Origin: Candidatus Poribacteria bacterium
Lineage (GTDB): Bacteria > Poribacteria > WGA-4E > WGA-3G
Assembly (NCBI GenBank): GCA_003635185.1
Contig: PYJA01000094.1
Span: 1-33,810 of the forward strand
DNA: 33,810 nucleotides
Direction: 5' to 3'
Part shown: piece after piece, positions 22,671-30,935 of the stretch
Numbering within the stretch: position 1 is the first letter of the stretch
Layout: every line of letters begins with the position of its first letter
Notes under the pieces: generated by a model
The model's input: the letters and a program-made list of their open reading frames with translations, nothing else
What the model was told of the DNA's origin: nothing
Databases searched by the model: none
Translations under genes and position numbers: made by a program

Positions 22671-24716
22671 ATGCAAGTTAAACGTGTATTCTTGCTGATA
22701 ACATTTTTATTAAGTTTTTTTCCTCCTATTTTTGCTCAGGAAGTGATACAGGAACCTCCTATTGTAAGGCTAATCTACTTTCTCCCAAACGACCGTGTGG
22801 CTCAGCAAGACATAGATGCTAAGATGGATACATTGATAAAAAATGTACAGCAGTTTTACGCTGATGAAATGGAGAGACACGGTTTTGGCAGAAAAACATT
22901 TAGGTTTGAAACAGATTCGACTGGGAAGACTGTGGTCCACCGCGTGAATGGAAAGTTCAACGATGCACACTATCATAACCCATCAAGTGTAGTGTGGGAA
23001 GAAATTGATGAACAGTTTGATACATCTAAGAACAAGAACATCTATTTGACTGCGTTAGATATCAGTACTGAACGCCTTGACACTCAACGGTGTGGTAGTG
23101 CCTATCTTGGCATAGGTAAATACTCTTATAAGAAGGCTCTCATTCCAGCCTCTGGTGTTTGTTTCAACTTGAAAGTGACTGCCCATGAACTCGGACACGC
23201 ATTTGGATTACCACATGATTTTCGTAATGATGCTTACATGATGTCTTATGGCAAAGAGCAAGTCCAATTGTCGCACTGTACCGCCGAATGGTTGGATGTT
23301 CATCCCGCCTTTAATTTAGCACAATTTTCAACTGACAACCCTACAACGTATGATCTTCTTGCCGCCATTGTATATCCCCCGAATGATATTCGCCTCCGTT
23401 TTAAAATAACCGATGCCGATATACTTCATCAAGCACGATTGTTGATTAGAACAAACGCATCGGATCCGACTGACGGTCTAAAATTGCATAGTTGTAAATC
23501 TTTAAACAGCGAAAGCAGCACTATCGAATTCATCATAACCGAATTAACCACAAGACGTGAAGTTTTTGCAAGACTTCTTGGAATAGATATCAACGGCAAC
23601 TCTACGCAAGATTTTTTTTCAATTTGGGGAGATGATTTAGTGCTGGTTGATGTGGATGATGATGGTGTAGTTGATATAGATGATACGGTACCAGAGATTC
23701 TTGAGAAAGTATCTGGTGATAACCAATACGACTTCCCCGATGCAAAGTTGCCCGCGCCGTTTGTTGTGCAAGTAAGAGATTTGAACGGTAGTTATGTGCG
23801 TCAAGGCGTTCCTGTTAAGTTCGTTGTCATTGAAGGTGGAGGGAAGCTCAACACAATCACCGCTATAACCGATGCTGAAGGAAAAGCAGAGACAACACTT
23901 ACCCTTGGAGAGCGCCCAGGAACAAACACCGTTGAGGTATCAGTCACATGGATCCGAGAGGCAGTAACCTTCAACGCTGTGGCAAATCCAGCGAACATCC
24001 CCGATCCGAATCTCCGTGCTGCCATTAATAGCGCGTTCAATAGGACAGCAGAATACCTGATAGCTCCTGCTGATATGAAGGCTTTAACTCGTCTTGTCGG
24101 AGAAAACACCAACATTAGTGATTTGACCGGACTTGAGCTTGCGCTCAATTTAACCGAACTACATCTCGGCAACAACACTGTATCGGACATTACTATTTTA
24201 GCATACTTAACAAAACTGACAACCTTAAATCTTGAGGGGAACACAATTTCCGATATATCACCACTTGAGCGGAATACTGGATTAGGTCGAGGAGATGTTG
24301 TAACTCTGAGAAACAATCCTTTGAATGAGTCAGCATTGGCAAACATTTCAGCCCTTCAGAGCAGAGGCGTAACAGTTGAATTTCACTATGACGATATTTC
24401 GGGCGCGGTGCCAAAAAAGACAGCACTTCTACCTAACTTCCCAAATCCGTTCGATTATGAAATAGGAACAACATCAATTCCCTACCATCTTTCCAATGAT
24501 GCTGAGGTGATAATCACGATTTTTGATACAACAGGTATGGTGGTGCGGCGTTTAGAGTTGGAACATCAAACAGCAGGGTATTATACCAATCGGAACCGTG
24601 CGGCGTATTGGGATGGCAGAAACGCACAAGGTGAACGCGTTGCAAGCGGCATCTATTTCTATACCCTCACTGCTGGCGATTTCACATCAACGCGGAAGAT
24701 GTTGATAAGGAAATAG
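22671..24716 (+). CDS. Secreted metzincin-like metalloprotease with Ig-like, LRR and C-terminal sorting-type domains
   Basis: The 681-residue protein has a signal peptide (about 1-23, VFLLITFLLSFFPPIFAQ). HELGHAFGLPH (172-182) is the metzincin zinc motif HExxHxxGxxH, and YMMSYG (about 190-194) fits the Met-turn. A calcium-loop-like DVDDDGVVDIDD follows near residue 325. Next comes a Big-1-like immunoglobulin domain (VVQVRDLNGSYVRQGVPVKF). A short leucine-rich part follows (LTELHLGNNTVSDITILAYL). The C-terminal FlgD/T9SS-type domain runs NFPNPF ... YWDGRNAQGERVASGIYFYT ... RKMLIRK. This architecture is a strong style marker for Poribacteria. It would be exported and displayed or released. Its place between ecfA and ecfT is odd; the AGAAGG site and 11-nt gap suggest co-transcription. 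Confidence 0.85.
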   Translation: MQVKRVFLLITFLLSFFPPIFAQEVIQEPPIVRLIYFLPNDRVAQQDIDAKMDTLIKNVQQFYADEMERHGFGRKTFRFETDSTGKTVVHRVNGKFNDAHYHNPSSVVWEEIDEQFDTSKNKNIYLTALDISTERLDTQRCGSAYLGIGKYSYKKALIPASGVCFNLKVTAHELGHAFGLPHDFRNDAYMMSYGKEQVQLSHCTAEWLDVHPAFNLAQFSTDNPTTYDLLAAIVYPPNDIRLRFKITDADILHQARLLIRTNASDPTDGLKLHSCKSLNSESSTIEFIITELTTRREVFARLLGIDINGNSTQDFFSIWGDDLVLVDVDDDGVVDIDDTVPEILEKVSGDNQYDFPDAKLPAPFVVQVRDLNGSYVRQGVPVKFVVIEGGGKLNTITAITDAEGKAETTLTLGERPGTNTVEVSVTWIREAVTFNAVANPANIPDPNLRAAINSAFNRTAEYLIAPADMKALTRLVGENTNISDLTGLELALNLTELHLGNNTVSDITILAYLTKLTTLNLEGNTISDISPLERNTGLGRGDVVTLRNNPLNESALANISALQSRGVTVEFHYDDISGAVPKKTALLPNFPNPFDYEIGTTSIPYHLSNDAEVIITIFDTTGMVVRRLELEHQTAGYYTNRNRAAYWDGRNAQGERVASGIYFYTLTAGDFTSTRKMLIRK

Positions 24717-24722
24717 TATCAA

Positions 24723-25586
24723 ATGACTGGACACACCCCCAAACTGGAATCCCGCACAAAAATACTTATCATGATGATTTGCGGATGCCTTGTCATTTTG
24801 CTGGATAGTCCAACCGCTTTGCTGACATGTTTCCTTGCCAGTCTTGTGCTAATCGCTATTGCAAAGCCGACCTTAAGACAAATCCGATTGCTACTCATCT
24901 TCCTCTTTTTTACAACGTGGGGCTTGATTTACAGTCAAGGAATGTTTTACAACGCATTTCCACGCACGGTCCTGATAACGCTTGTTCCAGCGGAGTTTCC
25001 GTTTATTGGCGAGTGGACAGGCGGCATCAAAATCTACCGCGAAGGACTATTTCACGGTATAATTCAATCTCTGCGGTTTAATACCACGCTTGTGATCGGT
25101 TGCTATATTGTGTGGAGCACCCAACCTCGCGATCTACTCATCGCGTTGGGACAATTGCGTGTGCCGGGCGCACTTGCATTTATGGTAACGACAGCATTAC
25201 ATTTTATTCCTGTGATTGCAAGTGAAACCACTGCGGTTATCCGGTCTCAACGATTGCGCGGATTCCGCTACTTACAAATCAATTTGTTTGCTACTGTGCA
25301 AGGTGTTATCAACAGTTTCCGACCTATACTTGCAGGTAACATTCGGCATGCAGCTAATCTTGGCGAATCAGTTGAAAGCCGCGGGTTTTCTCCTGATACA
25401 GCAACACAACGAACATCTTTACGCACTTCACAGATGGGGAAGTGGGATTACTGTTTGCTTACGGTGCTATTTGTATGTCTGATTTGCGTCATCGGTTTAA
25501 AAGTTATCTATTTCTGTTATGCAAATGGTATCTATTACGGGTCGTGGTTGAGAGGTGTATATACCTTTACCCGCGAGGTGCTGTGA
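24723..25586 (+). CDS. ecfT: ECF transporter transmembrane subunit EcfT
   Basis: The 287-residue integral membrane protein has about five to six membrane segments (ILIMMICGCLVILLDSPTAL, TCFLASLVLIAIAKP, LLLIFLFFTTWGLIY, NTTLVIGCYIVWS, CLLTVLFVCLICVIGLKVIY). It carries the two short X-R-G coupling motifs of EcfT: QRLRGFR near residue 179 and ESRGFSP near residue 220, which dock onto the two ATPase domains. It would join the ATPases to an S component. It starts 6 nt after the protease gene and is the last gene before a family A repeat. The fused ATPase gene at 21118 is the obvious partner. The substrate is unknown because the S component is not here. Confidence 0.9.
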   Translation: MTGHTPKLESRTKILIMMICGCLVILLDSPTALLTCFLASLVLIAIAKPTLRQIRLLLIFLFFTTWGLIYSQGMFYNAFPRTVLITLVPAEFPFIGEWTGGIKIYREGLFHGIIQSLRFNTTLVIGCYIVWSTQPRDLLIALGQLRVPGALAFMVTTALHFIPVIASETTAVIRSQRLRGFRYLQINLFATVQGVINSFRPILAGNIRHAANLGESVESRGFSPDTATQRTSLRTSQMGKWDYCLLTVLFVCLICVIGLKVIYFCYANGIYYGSWLRGVYTFTREVL

Positions 25587-25601
25587 GAAACAAACCGTAG
25601 A

Positions 25602-25716
25602 TTATAATCCGACCCTCAATTACCTGGACATTGGCGAGGTTAGGAAACCTCGCCAGCGTGATGGTGTCCGGATTGTTGTTATTGAAATGTCCACATATTT
25701 TCGGATTGGACTATAA
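25602..25716. repeat. MITE-like dispersed repeat, family A, copy 2
   Basis: It shares with 3471-3586 an identical 43-bp block (25617-25659) that holds the ggcgaggtt/aacctcgcc hairpin. It also shares a near-identical right end (ttgaaatgtccacatatttt, then cggattggactataa). The left end has drifted (ttataatccgaccct). It sits 16 nt after ecfT and 15 nt before the ATP-grasp gene, so it may act as the transcript boundary. Confidence 0.8.
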
Positions 25717-25730
25717 AATTCACTAAAAAC

Positions 25731-28400
25731 ATGCTACACACAAATAAAACAGATAGCAACATAGTTAACGACAGTTTTGCCAAAGCATATCTTACTGATA
25801 CTGAAAAGGGCGATGAGATGCTGGACAGGTCGGGGAAGGTTAACCCGCACTGGCAATCGTTTATTCACGCACTTAGCACGCTCGGTCTTGAAGAGATGGC
25901 CACTCGACACAAGGATGCAGTACGCCTGCTTCGGGAAAACGGTGTCACATACCTCGTGCATGGTCAAAAACAGGGACATCGTCCATGGGAATTAGACCCT
26001 ATTCCTCTGATAATCTCAAACACGGACTGGGAATCCATCTCGGCGGGGCTTACGCAGCGAGCTGAACTTTTTAATCTGATTTTGAAGGACCTGTATGGAG
26101 AAAGAAGGTTAATCAAAGACGGATTGGTCCCCCCTGAAGTCGTCTATACACACGCTGGATTTTTGCGTCCTTGTAAGGAGTTGGTCCTGCAGGATGATAA
26201 TCTCCTACTAACGTACGCTGCAGATTTGGTTAAAGATTCCAGTGGGAATTTATGGGTGCTGAATGATCGGACGCAAGCACCGTCAGGTGCTGGATACGCC
26301 CTTGAAAACCGGACTGTTTTGGCACGTACACTGCCACACCTTTTCGGTGAAGTTGGTGTTCACCGTCTCTCTTTCTTCTTCCGGACAATGCAGAATAGTT
26401 TAGCGGAACTTGCGCCACGTCAAAAAGACAATCCACACGTCGTTGTCCTGACACCTGGTCCCTACAATGAAACTTACTTTGAGCATGCTTACTTGGCGAG
26501 TTACCTCGGCTACACATTGGTCCAAGGCGATGATCTGACGGTGTTGGATGGACGTGTGTGGTTGAAATCACTTGATGGCTTACAACCCGTAGATATTATT
26601 TTACGCAGGGTAGACGATATATTCTGTGATCCATTGGAACTACGACAGGACTCACGGCTCGGTGTTGTCGGATTGTTGGAGGCAATCCGACAAGGCAACG
26701 TTGTTGTCGTAAATCCGCCTGGGAGCAGCGTTTTGGAAAATTCTGCTCTCATGTCGTTTCTGCCGAACATTGCCAAACAGCTGATCGGTGAAGAGTTACG
26801 TCTCCCCTCCGTAACGACATGGTGGTGCGGGCAACCGGAACACCGAGACTATGTGTTGTCAAATATCAAAAAATTAGTTATCAAACCGATTTATCGCCCG
26901 CCGAACACAAAGCCATTGTTTGGAACGAAACTCAGTTCTGCAGAACTTGACACACTCCTCGCTCAGATTAATGCCAAACCACATCTCTATGTTGGGCAGG
27001 AGGACATTGATTTTTCCACAACACCTTCTTTGATTGAAGGTAAACTTGAACCGCGCCGTGCGATCCTTCGTAGTTTCCTATTTGCCGAAAAAGACAGATA
27101 CACTGTGATGCCGGGTGGACTTACCCGTTGTGAAGGTGAAGCAGGTGAATTAACGCTTACTATTCAAGACGGTGGCGTTAGTAAAGATACATGGGTTTTA
27201 GCACTTGAACCGGAACCACATATCAGTTTATGGCAGCATTCAAGAGGTGGGTCCACTGTTTCTGAAGACTCACAAGGGTTATCAAGTCGGTCCGCTGAAA
27301 ACCTGTTTTGGGTAGGGCGCTATGCGGAACGCGCAGAAGGGCAGGCACGTCTGCTGAGGATTACATTAGACAAAATTAAGATAGGTTTGGAAGCTTCGCC
27401 TTTAGGACAACCTCTCCCTTCAGCAGTTTTCACAGAAATACACGGAGAAGAGTCAAGGAATGTATCAGAACTTGCTTATCTACGCAGCATGCTCCGATCA
27501 TTGACCGGTTTAACCTCATCTCATCCGGAATTTGTTAGCAAAACCGGACAAGAGTTAGAAAGCGAATTGCTATTCATCATGCTTGATACAGAAAACAGTG
27601 GCAGCCTTGTGTCAATACTACAATCACTGGTAAGTGCTGCTTATGCTGTCCGTGATCGCTGGTCTACGGATACATGGCGTGTTATGAACAGCATTGAAAA
27701 CTTATGTAACGCACTCGAAAAATATAACACTACCGACGAAAACTTACAATCACAAGACTCCTTCAGCGAATCTGATGGGCGCACGCTGCAACATATCCAA
27801 ATGGAACTTGATCAGTTAATGATTTTTCTTGCAGCACTGAGCGGTCTTAACGCGGAAAGCATGACGCAAACAATGGGGTGGGTGAGTCTTGATATGGGGC
27901 GGCGCATTGAACGAGCATTACTTCTCATTGTGCTTTGTCGATCAAGTCTCGTGGCAGTGCAAGAAGAATGGATTGAGCATCTGCTGCTTGAATCCATACT
28001 TGCCGCCGCGGAAAGCCTAATTACCTATCGAAGCCGTTATCGATCTGCGTTACACCTGCCAACAGCACTTGAGATGTTACTTCTTGATGAAACTAACCCA
28101 CGTTCGTTAGTCTATCAATTAAAACGGCTTCAGGAACAGATACGCGATCTGCCCCGGGAAAAGTCTGGCTACCGCCTTAGTGAGGAAGAACAATTAATAT
28201 TAGAAGCATTAACACAGCTGCAACTTTCTAATACATTCCAGCTTGCACAACGGCCTGAACAAAGCACACAACGTCAAGGATTAGAAAAACTTTTGGTTCG
28301 ACTTGCACAGATATTGATAGAAGTATCTGATGTTCTTACACAAACATATTTCAGTCATGTCCAAGGACCTCAACAGCTGGTTAGGACCGATCCTTCGTAG
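25731..28400 (+). CDS. Circularly permuted ATP-grasp fused to an alpha-E domain
   Basis: The 889-residue protein joins the two parts that occur separately or fused in the DUF404/DUF407/DUF403 group. Residues about 60-500 are the circularly permuted ATP-grasp (VTYLVHGQKQGHRPWELDPI, VLNDRTQAPSGAGYALENR, RRVDDIFCDPLELR, LVIKPIYR, VMPGGLTRC). Residues about 518-870 are the all-helical alpha-E domain, opening with SAENLFWVGRYAERAEGQAR. The ATP-grasp is predicted to ligate amino acids or peptides. These proteins usually sit with a transglutaminase and sometimes a proteasome-like peptidase. The transglutaminase follows here within 10 nt, but no peptidase is seen. A nearer in-frame ATG (about residue 30, MLDRSG) could be the true start, since the first 25 residues look unconserved. 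Confidence 0.9.
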   Translation: MLHTNKTDSNIVNDSFAKAYLTDTEKGDEMLDRSGKVNPHWQSFIHALSTLGLEEMATRHKDAVRLLRENGVTYLVHGQKQGHRPWELDPIPLIISNTDWESISAGLTQRAELFNLILKDLYGERRLIKDGLVPPEVVYTHAGFLRPCKELVLQDDNLLLTYAADLVKDSSGNLWVLNDRTQAPSGAGYALENRTVLARTLPHLFGEVGVHRLSFFFRTMQNSLAELAPRQKDNPHVVVLTPGPYNETYFEHAYLASYLGYTLVQGDDLTVLDGRVWLKSLDGLQPVDIILRRVDDIFCDPLELRQDSRLGVVGLLEAIRQGNVVVVNPPGSSVLENSALMSFLPNIAKQLIGEELRLPSVTTWWCGQPEHRDYVLSNIKKLVIKPIYRPPNTKPLFGTKLSSAELDTLLAQINAKPHLYVGQEDIDFSTTPSLIEGKLEPRRAILRSFLFAEKDRYTVMPGGLTRCEGEAGELTLTIQDGGVSKDTWVLALEPEPHISLWQHSRGGSTVSEDSQGLSSRSAENLFWVGRYAERAEGQARLLRITLDKIKIGLEASPLGQPLPSAVFTEIHGEESRNVSELAYLRSMLRSLTGLTSSHPEFVSKTGQELESELLFIMLDTENSGSLVSILQSLVSAAYAVRDRWSTDTWRVMNSIENLCNALEKYNTTDENLQSQDSFSESDGRTLQHIQMELDQLMIFLAALSGLNAESMTQTMGWVSLDMGRRIERALLLIVLCRSSLVAVQEEWIEHLLLESILAAAESLITYRSRYRSALHLPTALEMLLLDETNPRSLVYQLKRLQEQIRDLPREKSGYRLSEEEQLILEALTQLQLSNTFQLAQRPEQSTQRQGLEKLLVRLAQILIEVSDVLTQTYFSHVQGPQQLVRTDPS

Positions 28401-28409
28401 GTTTAGGCA

Positions 28410-29291
28410 ATGTCAATAAACTATAAAATTACGCATAATACGCAGTACAGTTATAGCAGTCTTGTCAATCTCTGCCATAACGAAGCTCGGTTGACTCCAC
28501 GCAGTTTTGCACAACAGATCTGCACACAAAGTGAATTTACAGTCGATCCAGAGCCTACAAGTTACCGTGAACGAAAAGATTTCTTTGGCAATACTGTTTG
28601 CTATTTCACCATTCAGCACCCCCATCAAGATTTAAGCGTTACAGTTACAAGTCATGTAGAGGTGAAAGAGTCCCAAATAGATATGGATATCGTGGAAAAT
28701 ATAGTATGGGAAACTGTTCAAGAGCGGTTACATACGGATCAGAACGCAGAGATTTTGGAGATACGACAGTACATCTTTGATTCGCCGATGATCCAAGAGA
28801 TGCCTGAATTGCACGCTTATGCTGAGAGTTCCTTTGTTAAGGATCGTCCGCTGATTGAAGCAGTAGAAGATTTAATTAATCGTCTTTTTAAAGATTTTGC
28901 TTATGACCCAGGTTTTACTACGGTTGCCACACCGCTTGCAGAGGTGATAAAACACCGTCGGGGTGTGTGTCAAGATTTCGCACACCTCGGAATCGGGTGT
29001 TTACGTTCAATGGGTTTGGCAGCCCGATATGTCAGTGGGTACATTGAAACAGTAGCACAACCTAACCAAGAGCAGTTGATAGGCGCAGACGCATCACATG
29101 CGTGGTTTTCAGTATATCTGCCTGACATTGGTTGGATAGACTTTGATCCGACCAATAATCAAATCCCCACTAACCAACACATCACTGTTGCTTGGGGGCG
29201 AGATTACACAGACGTAGCACCGCTTAAAGGGGTTGTTTTTGGAAGTGGTACACATGAATTGTCTGTTTCAGTGGATTGCAGAACGGTTTAA
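28410..29291 (+). CDS. Bacterial transglutaminase-like cysteine peptidase/ligase
   Basis: The 293-residue cytoplasmic protein begins with the N-terminal beta domain of this group (INYKITHNTQYSYSSLVNLC ... EARLTPR). The transglutaminase core carries RRGVCQDFAH (Cys187), ASHAWFSVYLPDIGW (His230) and DFDPTNN (Asp246), a complete triad. It could make or break amide bonds, either as the partner of the upstream ATP-grasp/alpha-E protein or by trimming its product. The gene starts 9 nt after that gene, so the pair is one operon. Its last codons overlap the stop of the convergent DUF2283 gene by 4 bp (29288-29291). Confidence 0.9.
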   Translation: MSINYKITHNTQYSYSSLVNLCHNEARLTPRSFAQQICTQSEFTVDPEPTSYRERKDFFGNTVCYFTIQHPHQDLSVTVTSHVEVKESQIDMDIVENIVWETVQERLHTDQNAEILEIRQYIFDSPMIQEMPELHAYAESSFVKDRPLIEAVEDLINRLFKDFAYDPGFTTVATPLAEVIKHRRGVCQDFAHLGIGCLRSMGLAARYVSGYIETVAQPNQEQLIGADASHAWFSVYLPDIGWIDFDPTNNQIPTNQHITVAWGRDYTDVAPLKGVVFGSGTHELSVSVDCRTV

Positions 29292-29512
29292 GTTTTGGAT
29301 AATTGCAAACGCGCAGAAATTGGCAATTGAAAGAGTTCTTCCCGTAACAAACGCGTAGAGAAAAACAAAACTTCAAGATTTTCGATTTCACCTGTTTTCG
29401 GGTTGAATCTTGCTATAATTTCATCCTCAAGTTCTTCGCTTTCCTGTTCAGGGTAAGGTTCACAAGTGTTTATATACAAAATATCTGTTTCGCGATTATA
29501 TTGAAATGTCAT
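29288..29512 (-). CDS. DUF2283-like small protein
   Basis: The 74-residue protein starts MTFQYNRETDILYINTCEPY and continues EELEDEIIARFNPKTGEIEN, the typical DUF2283 layout (Y...tDvLYI ... gei.nlEvl). Function is unknown. Such genes are common near toxin-like or repeat-rich loci, but no RelE-type toxin partner is seen here. It uses an AGGAA site and begins 6 nt after the WD40 gene, so the two are co-transcribed. It converges with and overlaps the transglutaminase gene. Confidence 0.8.
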   Translation of the reverse strand: MTFQYNRETDILYINTCEPYPEQESEELEDEIIARFNPKTGEIENLEVLFFSTRLLREELFQLPISARLQLSKT

Positions 29513-29518
29513 ATTTTC

Positions 29519-30421
29519 CTATTCCCTGATAGAAAGCGTTCCATTTCTGCTTATACTAACAAGCTGCTGTTGATCGGTTTGATCGCTGCCCCAGAATGCT
29601 AATTCCCATACAAAACCTTCTGGTGCTGGTATGTTGGACATGTGCCCCATCACCTTCACGTCCCATAATCGGATTTCTGGATCTCTCCCACCACTCGCAA
29701 GTATTTGACTATCAAGAGAGAACGCTAACGCATTTACCGAATCTGAATGTGCGGTAAAGGTTGAAAGAAGATGTTTACTGTCCAATTCCCATAACCGCAC
29801 CGTGGTATCTGATCCGCCACTGGCAAGCAGTTTTCCATCAGAGGAGAATGCCAGGGACAAAACTAATCCATCATGCGCTGCAATAGAAGACAACTGCCGA
29901 CCAGTTTCCAATTCCCATACTCTAATCTTACCGTCAACCCCGCCGCTGACAAGCGTATCTCCATCGGCTGAGAAGATTAAGGCTCTAATTCTGCTTGGAT
30001 CAGCAGTTGATCCAGACAACAAACGTGCTGTCTCCTCATTCCACGCGATCAGTGGCACACCGTCTGGAGATGATGCCAATGCACTCACTAAACTTGACGA
30101 TTCACCCGCGATCGTTGCTATTTCGTTTGCAGTATCTGTGTCCCATAATCGAAGGGTCCTGTCCTCACTTGCACTGGCGAGGGTGTGATTATCTGGTCCG
30201 AACGCCACTGCACGGACCCGGTCTAAATGTCCTGCAAGCATCGCGATTTGTGCGCTATTGGATAAATCGTATACCCAGATTCGATCGTCACCGCCCGCAG
30301 CAAGTCGTGATCCATCCGGTGAAAACGCGATATCAGTTATCTGTTTTTTATTGAGTCTTTCCTTAAAACTCGGTGGTAGTTCACATTGAGTGTTGCTGCT
30401 GAACAATTCATTATTATCCAT
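29519..30421 (-). CDS. WD40 beta-propeller protein
   Basis: The 300-residue protein has no signal peptide and no other domain. Seven blades can be laid out from about residue 27. Clear blade ends are RIWVYD (47-52), LRLWDT (90-95), IRVWEL (166-171), VRLWEL (208-213), IRLWDV (250-255) and LSIRE at the end. Each is preceded by the S-x-D-G-x-x-L-A-S-G-G pattern. The third blade (about 108-145, SALASSPDGVPLIAWNEE) is degenerate. WD40 propellers are protein-interaction platforms. It is probably cytoplasmic. The gene precedes the DUF2283 gene by 6 nt. The gene upstream is divergent, across a gene-free repeat region. Confidence 0.9.
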   Translation of the reverse strand: MDNNELFSSNTQCELPPSFKERLNKKQITDIAFSPDGSRLAAGGDDRIWVYDLSNSAQIAMLAGHLDRVRAVAFGPDNHTLASASEDRTLRLWDTDTANEIATIAGESSSLVSALASSPDGVPLIAWNEETARLLSGSTADPSRIRALIFSADGDTLVSGGVDGKIRVWELETGRQLSSIAAHDGLVLSLAFSSDGKLLASGGSDTTVRLWELDSKHLLSTFTAHSDSVNALAFSLDSQILASGGRDPEIRLWDVKVMGHMSNIPAPEGFVWELAFWGSDQTDQQQLVSISRNGTLSIRE

Positions 30422-30513
30422 TTTGTTTACTGTCCAAGGAAGTGTGCAAGATATTTGAATTTACAATTTATTAGGTCTTTCTGCAAGTATATCAAATATT
30501 TAACTGAAAGTCA

Positions 30514-30798
30514 ACCTTGGGTGTGTAAAGTTTTTGTCACTTATCTGTCAGAATCGCGGATTATCGCGGATTGCGCAGAGGACGCGGATTTTAACACACT
30601 GTCCGATGAAGTGTTGGACTCGAATCAGCGTCCCGATGTCCTCATAGACAAACGATGCCCTTCTGCTGGCAGAAAAATCTGTCAGTATCATAGGCATAAT
30701 CTGCGAAATCCGGGGAATGCCTAAATGGCATTGGTCCCGTTGATCTGGTGACAATCCGCGATTCAGACAACTGACAAAATATTTACACACCCGAAGGT
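30514..30798. mobile_element. MITE-like element, family C, about 285 bp
   Basis: Long imperfect terminal inverted repeats bound this element. The left starts accttgggtgtgtaaag and the right ends cacacccgaaggt. TTTTGTCA and GAATCGCGGATT match further in, with a 4-bp length difference between the arms. A short open frame inside (30548-30790 minus) shows no recognisable domain and looks accidental. The rest of 30422-30935 holds only the promoter of the next gene. Confidence 0.7.
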
Positions 30799-30838
30799 AA
30801 TAACCCTGTGAAGGTTGAATTTGGAGTCAATCTTTGAT

Positions 30839-30867
30839 TTGACTAACTGTGTAAGTAGGTGTATAAT
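30839..30867 (+). promoter_or_regulatory. Sigma70-type promoter of the DUF255/DsbD gene
   Basis: TTGACT (30839-30844), 17 nt, then TATAAT (30862-30867). It lies 68 nt upstream of the ATG at 30936 and about 40 nt past the family C element. Confidence 0.7.
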
Positions 30868-30935
30868 TTGTGTAAATATGCTTTCTGAGTTGAAGTAATA
30901 ATCCATAGATGATATAAAAATGACAAGGTAAAATC

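Noticed and set aside
22671-24716. The gene between ecfA and ecfT as the missing ECF S component
   Set aside because: It has a signal peptide, a zinc protease motif and extracellular domains, not six membrane segments.
29288-29512. DUF2283 gene as an antitoxin of a toxin-antitoxin pair
   Set aside because: The adjacent gene is a WD40 protein; no toxin-like small gene is present.
30548-30790. 80-codon minus-strand frame as a gene
   Set aside because: It lies wholly inside an inverted-repeat element, and no domain or ribosome site supports it.
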